64,000 nt of DNA from ENR-C20 sp942493145. GTDB lineage: Bacteria > Bacillota > Clostridia > Acetivibrionales > DTU013. Location of the stretch: positions 124,001 to 188,000 of the forward strand of contig OW818679.1 of the NCBI GenBank assembly GCA_942493145.1, in the 5' to 3' direction. This document shows, piece by piece, positions 58,592-64,000 of this stretch (positions within the stretch are counted from its first letter, which is position 1; every line of letters starts with the position of its first letter). The notes beneath the pieces were generated by a model. It was not told the DNA's origin, did no database searches, and was given only the letters and a program-made list of their open reading frames with translations. The position numbers and the translations under genes are program-made.

Positions 58592-59682
58592 AAAAGTCAG
58601 TCGGATTATCAATGATAATCTAAGTGAAGAGTTTTACCTCCAGTCACTTTTGCAGGAGTCATACCGTGTGGGGATGCTGGGAAGTGAAGAACTTGAAAAA
58701 ATCCAGCTGCAGATGGCACAAATCCTAAGCAAGGTAATAAAGAGATACACATTATGACAGCAGTTCAGTTAAAATTGAAACTGCGCAGGATATCATGAAC
58801 TCTGTCTGTTATATTATCGGAATATGGCTGAAAAATGTAAAGGACAATGACGCTGCGGTCACACAGCTCAAAGAAAAACCACTGGATGAAATTTACCGTT
58901 TGGGACAGGAGCATATTACAGAGTTGATAGCCACCTCCATGGAACTTTTCAGGGGTGTGCAGGCCAGCAGGATAGAAACGCCTAATGACGAGTACAATGT
59001 TACGCTCATGTCGGGGATCCCCAGCTTTTTCAAAGCATACGACCGGGAATTCGGCGCAAATGAGACCCCTGGATCGATAGATTATCCAATAAGTGGAGTG
59101 CCTGTAAAGACAGTTGGGATTGAGTATGTCCATGAATATCTCAAAAGACTGTTGCATGAGAACCAGTTCTGCCGGAGTTTCCTTCCTCAGCAGATACACG
59201 CAGTAATGAAGGAACATGATCCCGGTTACGAAGGCCTGCTTGTCAACATCTATGAGGTGGTTTCAGGCCGGATACTTGATGATGGTTCTATGCCCGATAT
59301 ACCTTTGAATGAGCCTCAAGAGCCTGAAGTTCAATTTGTGGATGGCGAGAGAATGGATGACGATACCTTCAGGAAGTTTATTAATGAACTCAGTGGATGC
59401 CGGTATGCTTCAGACAAGGTAAAGATGGTACATGACAAGGTACATAGCTTTTCAGACCTGCTGGATATTTTGAAAAGCGGCTGCCTGTATGGTAAGGAAT
59501 TCACAGAGTTCTTCAATTCGCTCGAAGATACCTGGCTTGCCATGCTTCTGAAGGAGATACCCTCTGAAATGGAAGAGTTTGGTTTATTGCATCTTTCCGA
59601 AGATGAAAAAGAATGGCAAAGCAGGTTCACAAGCTATTACGATGGACTGGATTCGGGAGACATGACAGGATCGGCGGAATGA
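58578..59682 (+). pseudogene. DUF6179-like protein, frameshifted after residue 59
   Basis: From ATG 58578 (GGAGG site) the frame runs MSSIEKVSRIINDNLSEEFY to RYTL and stops at TGA 58755. The other frame continues without a break (YDSSSVKIETAQDIMNSVCY... to TGSAE, stop 59682). Reading through gives one protein of about 368 residues whose two parts join naturally. A one-base indel near 58750-58757 explains this. The family is of unknown function (recalled as DUF6179) and pairs with the preceding gene. The cause may be a sequencing error. Confidence 0.72.
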
Positions 59683-59703
59683 AGGTATGACAAGGGACGG
59701 GGA

Positions 59704-59772
59704 TTGACAAAGGGACGGGGGAAGTGTCAGCTTTTCCGCGGAAAAGTTGACACTTCCCCGTCCCTTTGTCAA
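59704..59772. repeat. Long GC-rich hairpin repeat, copy 2
   Basis: A 69-bp near-perfect palindrome, first arm TTGACAAAGGGACGGGGGAA, centre TTTTCCGCGGAAAA, with a partial extra copy (TGACAAGGGACGGGG) just before it at 59688. It lies between two plus-strand genes. It shares the arm sequence with the hairpins at 6268 and 61801. Confidence 0.85.
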
Positions 59773-59838
59773 TCCAACCATGGAGGATCAGGTGAACAAC
59801 AATGGACAAACGACCTTTATCGTATCGGAGAATGACAA

Positions 59839-60534
59839 GTGCATAAACTATTGATTGATAATTTGGAAATAGAAATACAGAGGAAAAAGATTAAGTATCT
59901 TCACCTTTATGTTCTTCCACCTGATGGCAGCGTACGTATAACTGCACCAAAAATGATGAGTGAAGCAGCCATAAGGGATTTTGTCGTTTCGAGGGTACAG
60001 TGGATAAGGAAGCATCAGGAGAGTATCGCAAAGAGGCCGAAGCAGCCTCAGCTTAATTATGTCACAGGCGAAATGGTTTCTTTATGGGGCAGGGAGTATT
60101 GTCTTGAAGTCATTGAGGACGGAAAGCGAAGCAGCATAAGGATAGATGGCAACAAGCTGCTATTAAGAGCCCCGGTAACAAGTAACGTGGAGCAGCGTTC
60201 AAAGCTGATAAATGAGTGGTACCGCCACAATTTGAAAACAGAGATTCCATCCTTGCTTGAAAAGTGGGAGGAAATAATGGGAGTTAAGGCTCTTGATTGG
60301 GGTATCAAGAATATGAAAACGCGTTGGGGTACATGCAATATCAAAGCCAGGCGGATATGGCTGAACCTCAGGCTAGCCCAAAAAGAACCTGAATGCCTGG
60401 AATATGTAGTAGTACACGAGCTGGCCCACTTGCTGGAGAAACACCACAATAAGGTTTTCAAGGATCATATGAGCCATTTCCTGCCGGGCTGGAAAGCTAC
60501 AAAGGCACAGTTGAATGGTATGATAAGGGGTTAA
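59839..60534 (+). CDS. YgjP-like (SprT/M48-related) metal-dependent hydrolase
   Basis: A 231-residue protein. The zinc motif VVHELAHLLEKHHNKVF (H-E-x-x-H, with a downstream His) is at about residues 190-206, preceded by MKTRWGTCN, the hallmark of the YgjP/DUF45 family. Start GTG 59839 with GGAGAATGACAA upstream. Function in bacteria is unclear; it is predicted to be a cytoplasmic metallopeptidase. Confidence 0.88.
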   Translation: MHKLLIDNLEIEIQRKKIKYLHLYVLPPDGSVRITAPKMMSEAAIRDFVVSRVQWIRKHQESIAKRPKQPQLNYVTGEMVSLWGREYCLEVIEDGKRSSIRIDGNKLLLRAPVTSNVEQRSKLINEWYRHNLKTEIPSLLEKWEEIMGVKALDWGIKNMKTRWGTCNIKARRIWLNLRLAQKEPECLEYVVVHELAHLLEKHHNKVFKDHMSHFLPGWKATKAQLNGMIRG

Positions 60535-60641
60535 TAGAAGTATTTTCGGAAACTGATAATATTGTTGAAAAGCTATGAAAACGAGATGGTTTATTATATA
60601 ATAAATGGGCACTAATCATTATAAAAGGGAGGATGTATACT

Positions 60642-61751
60642 TTGGCGAATAGTAAAGTTTACTTTACCGACTTCAGGACAAAGCCAGGCACAAATATGCT
60701 GAACAAACTTGAAAATCTGGTTAAAAAGGCGGGCTTTGATAAAATAGATTTTAGTGAAAAGTTTACGGCAATAAAGATACATTTTGGGGAACCTGGAAAC
60801 CTTGCCTATATCAGACCCAACTACGCTGCAAGGATTGTTGATTTGATCAGGCAGAAAAAAGGTAATGTATACCTTACGGATAGTAATACCTTATATAAAG
60901 GTAGGCGGTCAAATGCTCCAGACCACTTGCTGGCAGCATATGAGAATGGTTTCAATCCTTTGGCGGTTGGTTGTAACGTCATTATTGCCGATGGCCTGAG
61001 GGGTTATGACTATGAAGAGATAGAGATTAACTGCAAACATTGCAAAACTGCAAAAATCGGTCGGGGCATAGCACAAGCAGACATTATCATTTCAATGAAT
61101 CATTTCAAAGGGCACGAGATGACTGGTTTTGGCGGTGCTCTCAAGAATCTGGGGATGGGCTCAGGGTCAAGGGCGGGTAAGATGGAAATGCATTCCGGTT
61201 CAAAACCCAGAATGAAAAAGGCCAACTGTACCTCTTGTGGTATATGTATAAAAAATTGCTCCCAGAACGCCATAAGTTTTGATAATAATAAAAAAGCGAA
61301 GATCGATTACGACAAGTGCATAGGATGCGGGCAGTGCATTTTCGCCTGCAGTTTTGATGCGGCTAGTGTGGTTTGGGGGCAATCTGCAGACATCAGCAAT
61401 GAAATGATAGCAGAATACTCTCTGGCAGTAATGAAGGGCAAGCCAGGCTTCCATATCAATTTCATAATGGATGTATCGCCCGACTGTGACTGCTTCAATT
61501 CCAACGACATGCCAATTGTACCCAATATAGGCATCGCAGCTTCCTTTGATCCCGTGGCACTCGACAGGGCATGTGCCGACCTGGTAAACAAAGCGCCAGC
61601 CATGAAAAATTCAAGGTTAGACACCGTGGGTTTCATGGAGGGCGATGATAAGTTTACGAGCATACATCCTGAAACCGACTGGAGAGTATGCCTGAACCAC
61701 GCCGAGGAAATCGGGCTGGGTAAAAATGACTACAAGCTTATTGTGGTTTAA
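60642..61751 (+). CDS. DUF362 iron-sulfur protein with two [4Fe-4S] motifs
   Basis: A 369-residue protein, start TTG 60642 preferred: the AAGGGAGG site abuts the ATG at 60633 but is nine bases from the TTG, and the product then begins MANSKVYFTDFRT. DUF362 core motifs: FTAIKIHFGEPGN, YLTDSNTLYKGRR, ISMNHFKGHEMTGFGGALKN. The ferredoxin module is CTSCGICIKNCS and CIGCGQCIFACS (about 187-235). It is a different subtype from the Cys-rich DUF362 protein at 19438. A redox role is likely, but the reaction is unknown. It ends just before a large hairpin. Confidence 0.85.
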   Translation: MANSKVYFTDFRTKPGTNMLNKLENLVKKAGFDKIDFSEKFTAIKIHFGEPGNLAYIRPNYAARIVDLIRQKKGNVYLTDSNTLYKGRRSNAPDHLLAAYENGFNPLAVGCNVIIADGLRGYDYEEIEINCKHCKTAKIGRGIAQADIIISMNHFKGHEMTGFGGALKNLGMGSGSRAGKMEMHSGSKPRMKKANCTSCGICIKNCSQNAISFDNNKKAKIDYDKCIGCGQCIFACSFDAASVVWGQSADISNEMIAEYSLAVMKGKPGFHINFIMDVSPDCDCFNSNDMPIVPNIGIAASFDPVALDRACADLVNKAPAMKNSRLDTVGFMEGDDKFTSIHPETDWRVCLNHAEEIGLGKNDYKLIVV

Positions 61752-61800
61752 TGCAGTTTGACAAAGGGAAGTTGACAAAGGGGTTGACAGAGGACGGGGG

Positions 61801-61870
61801 TTGACAGAGGGACGGGGGGGTTGTCAACTTTTTCTCGAAAAAGTTGACAACCCCCCCGTCCCTCTGTCAA
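61801..61870. repeat. Long GC-rich hairpin repeat, copy 3 (bidirectional terminator-like)
   Basis: A 70-bp perfect palindrome, first arm TTGACAGAGGGACGGGGGGG, centre CTTTTTCTCGAAAAAG. Three degenerate partial copies (TTGACAAAGGG, TTGACAAAGGGG, TTGACAGAGGACGGGGG) precede it from 61758. It lies between convergent genes, so it can terminate both. It belongs to the same family as 6268 and 59704. Confidence 0.88.
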
Positions 61871-61890
61871 CCCCCGTCCCTATTTTCCGC

Positions 61891-62738
61891 CTATTTGCTA
61901 TAATCGAAGAAACCCTTCTGGACTTCCTGCCGAGGTATCCGGCGCGGACATACTTCCTGAGGAGAGGGTGGGGCCTGTATTTCGGGTCGCCGGTCTCCGT
62001 CTGGAGAACCTCCATGATCGCAAGGACAACATCATTACCGATGAAATCCGAAAGCGTCAATGGGCCCATCGGATGGTTGGAGCCGAGCATAATTGCTTTG
62101 TCTATGTCGGCTGCACTGGCGACACCATCTGCCAGAACGCCGATTGCTTCATTTATCATGGGTACCAGTATCCTGTTGACAACAAAACCGGCGCTTTCCT
62201 TAACCTCAACCGGGTCTTTACCAAGAGCGGCACAAAGGGCTTCGATCTCAGAATATGTTTCCTGAGAGGTTGCCATTCCCCTGATGATTTCAACAAGCTT
62301 CATTACGGGTGCCGGATTGAAAAAATGCATGCCTATGAACTTCTCCGGCCTTTTTGTCGATGAAGCTATTTCAGTTATTGACAGAGAAGAGGTGTTTGTA
62401 GCGAATATGGCTTCCGGCTTGCAGATACCATCAAGCTCGCCGAATATCTGCTTCTTGATTTCCATGTTTTCAATGGCAGCTTCCAAAATAAGATCGCAGT
62501 CCTTCGCCGGAGCCAGGTCTACTGTGCCGGTAATTCTTGCGAGTACCGCATCTGCAGCTTCCTGTGTGATTTTTCCTTTCTCCACGAGTCTTGCGTAACT
62601 TTTCTTTATTCCGGACAATCCCCTGTTAACGAACTCGTCCTTAATATCCCTGAGTACTACATCAAAACCGCCGGCGGCAAATGTCTGTGCTATACCTGCG
62701 CCCATTGTGCCTGCGCCCAGAACCAATATCTTTTTCAT
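61891..62738 (-). CDS. hbd: 3-hydroxybutyryl-CoA dehydrogenase (C-terminal frameshift)
   Basis: NAD(P)-dependent dehydrogenase of the crotonyl-CoA pathway. The ATG at 62738 is eight bases after AAGGAG. Rossmann motif VLGAGTMGAGIAQ, catalytic region GMHFFNPAPVMKLVE, and GFVVNRILVPMINEA are intact. After LLRKYVRAGYLGRKS the frame shifts at GGG (61913-61915): as given it continues about 25 codons into the hairpin repeat and ends at 61824. Adding one G restores the normal end (RRGFFDYSK, stop TAG 61891) and gives exactly 282 residues, the family length. So the feature is annotated to 61891. It lies downstream of etfA, as in clostridial butyrate operons. Confidence 0.9.
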
Positions 62739-62844
62739 GTTGTTCACTCCTTCCAGTTACTTAATATACCATTTTTGACAACTCTACCAGAAATATAATC
62801 GATTCCTGAGATACATATAATTATTACACATACCAACGCCGATA

Positions 62845-63852
62845 CTATCTGTTTTTAGCAGCCTTAACCTGGGAGATCATCTCGGGTATGACCTTAAACA
62901 GGTCGCCTACGATAGCGACATCTGCAATCTTCATTATAGCTGCATTCTCATCCTTGTTGATTGCAATGATGTAATCGCTTTCCTGCATCCCGGCCAGATG
63001 CTGGATTGCACCTGATATACCGCATGCAATGGATATTACATGTCTGACAGTCTATCCAGACTGTCCGACCTGGAAAGCCTTATCCATCCAGCCGCTGTCG
63101 ACCGCTGCGCGGGAAGATCCTACTGTTCCGCCGAGTGCAACTGCCAGATCCTTCAGAAGTTCGAAATTTTCTTTTTTGCCCATACCTCTGCCGCCTGAAA
63201 CGATGAACTGTGCTTCACTGATATCTGCCTGTTGCTTTGCATGCTTTACTATATTCTCTACAGTCGTCCTTATATCCTGCGGATTCAGTTCAACTTTAAT
63301 TGACTCGACATCACCTTTTCTGCTGCTGTCGACTGCCTGTTTCTCAAAAACACCCGGTCTGACAGTCGCCATCTGGGGCCTGTGTTCACCACATTCTATG
63401 GTAGCCATAAGGTTACCGCCGAATGCCGGCCTTGTCATAAGAAGATTCTGTGTGTTGTCGTCAATCTCCAATCCGGTACAATCTGCAGTGAGACCTGTTG
63501 AAAGTCTTGCCGCAACTCTGGGCCCCAGATCCCTGCCTATGTTTGATGCGCCTATGAGTATGATTTCCGGCTTTCTTTCGTCAACCAACCCGCAGATCGC
63601 CTTTGTATAGCCATCGGTTGTGTAATTTTTCAGAAGCGGGTGGTCAACAGTCAGTACCTTGTCCGCACCATAACTGATCAGTTGCCCGGCCAGTCCGGAT
63701 ATGTCATTCCCGAGAAGCACTGCTGTTAGAGGTACTCCCAGTTTGTCTGCTATTTGTCTTCCTTTGCTTGTAAGTTCAAGTGATACTTTTTGTACAACGC
63801 CGTCCCTCTGCTCTGCAAAGATCCAGACGCCTTTGTAATCCAACTTGTTCAT
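62845..63852 (-). CDS. etfA: Electron transfer flavoprotein alpha subunit, with an in-frame TAG
   Basis: EtfA, 335 codons from ATG 63852 (GGGAGG site). The N-terminal domain (LDYKGVWIFAEQRDG) is intact; the C-terminal FAD domain starts FIVSGGRGMGKKENFELL. At GQSG the next codon is TAG (63052-63054) where relatives have Lys (GQ[ST]GKTVRP). The same frame then continues TVRHVISIACGISGAIQHLA and KIADVAIVGDLFKVIPEMIS to the true stop at 62845. RHVIS also departs from the conserved RPxLY. It is either a mutated gene or a local sequence error. EtfA with EtfB carries electrons for butyryl-CoA dehydrogenase. Confidence 0.88.
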
Positions 63853-63878
63853 TTCAGAACCTCCCAAATTCTATAATT

Positions 63879-63970
63879 TAGTGTTTTGCAACACTTCCTT
63901 CTTGATTATTCGCAGTGTTACAAATACACTTCATTGATGTTGTGGCCAACATATAATAAACTGGCCACTA
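63879..63970 (+). mobile_element. MITE-like element, copy 3, between etfB and etfA
   Basis: Starts TAGTGTTTTGCAACACTTC and ends GGCCACTA; the core (ACAAATACACTTC, TTGATGTTGTGGCC) is as in the copies at 21619 and 28024. It is 92 bp, with a shorter 3' hairpin (GTGGCCA/TGGCCAC). The element fills the whole space between etfB and the etfA ribosome site, and its terminal TAG on the minus strand is the etfB stop codon. Confidence 0.72.
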
Positions 63971-64000
63971 GATATAATGCTTTTCCTTGAGCTTTGAAAT
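63968..64000 (-). CDS. etfB: Electron transfer flavoprotein beta subunit, last ten codons (partial)
   Basis: The minus strand at the window edge reads ISKLKEKHYI then TAG, matching the usual EtfB C-terminus (pattern SKLKE-x-x-x-I). The frame is open to the edge, and its place directly upstream of etfA is the normal etfB position. The stop codon lies in the end of the MITE-like element. Only ten codons are visible, so the call relies on context. Confidence 0.65.
   Translation of the reverse strand: MSKLKEKHYI

Overview
The window reads as a chromosomal segment of an anaerobic, low-to-mid-GC Gram-positive bacterium of the class Clostridia. Evidence: a long Bacillus/Clostridium-type SRP RNA directly upstream of dnaX-ybaB-recR, strong AGGAGG ribosome sites, S-layer-homology domains, a copper-amine-oxidase-N domain protein, a tungsten-type aldehyde ferredoxin oxidoreductase, TRAP and oligopeptide transporters, and the etfB-etfA-hbd order of the crotonyl-CoA/butyrate pathway. 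I cannot name the species.

Layout. 1-4.3 kb: truncated membrane sensor, recR (damaged by a degenerate tandem duplication), ybaB, dnaX and SRP RNA, all on the minus strand. 4.7-10.3 kb: galU, a GNAT acetyltransferase, a secreted phosphodiester-glycosidase protein, a TtcA-like thiolase and tRNA-Pro. 10.4-17 kb: cell-surface genes, including a 1645-residue S8 protease with three SLH domains. 17-23 kb: a tightly coupled tungstoenzyme operon (membrane protein, DUF362 Cys-rich protein, AOR, ferredoxin, MoaD-like), divergent from tetR-thiF. 23-31 kb: nitroreductase, two soluble chemoreceptor-like proteins, a DUF2161 nuclease-fold protein, a cation-efflux gene behind a riboswitch-like leader, a metallochaperone, a GGDEF/EAL protein and tRNA-Thr with a duplicated 3' end.

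31.7-45.4 kb: two co-oriented LysR genes divergent from a roughly 11-kb operon. It holds an oligopeptide-type ABC importer, a small membrane protein, two neutral-ceramidase-like hydrolases (one lacking the metal-ligand histidines) and a metallo-beta-lactamase/esterase fusion. It is followed by a graveyard of gene fragments. This operon is the best candidate for an undescribed catabolic system. 45.5-55.4 kb: a permease, a TRAP transporter, an IS3-type remnant, a cytoplasmic molybdopterin enzyme with a small iron-sulfur partner, and its LysR. 55.6-64 kb: a multi-PAS histidine kinase, a DUF6323/DUF6179-like pair, a YgjP-like metallopeptidase, a ferredoxin-type DUF362 protein, hbd, etfA and the tail of etfB.

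Two dispersed repeat families are visible. One is a roughly 100-bp MITE-like element with TA ends, present three times; one copy sits between etfB and etfA and supplies the etfB stop codon. The other is a long GC-rich perfect hairpin, present three times near gene ends. Several genes (recR, the second chemoreceptor, the DUF6179-like gene, hbd, etfA) carry single-base indels or a stop codon that look like draft-sequence errors or recent decay. They should be checked against reads before any biological reading.
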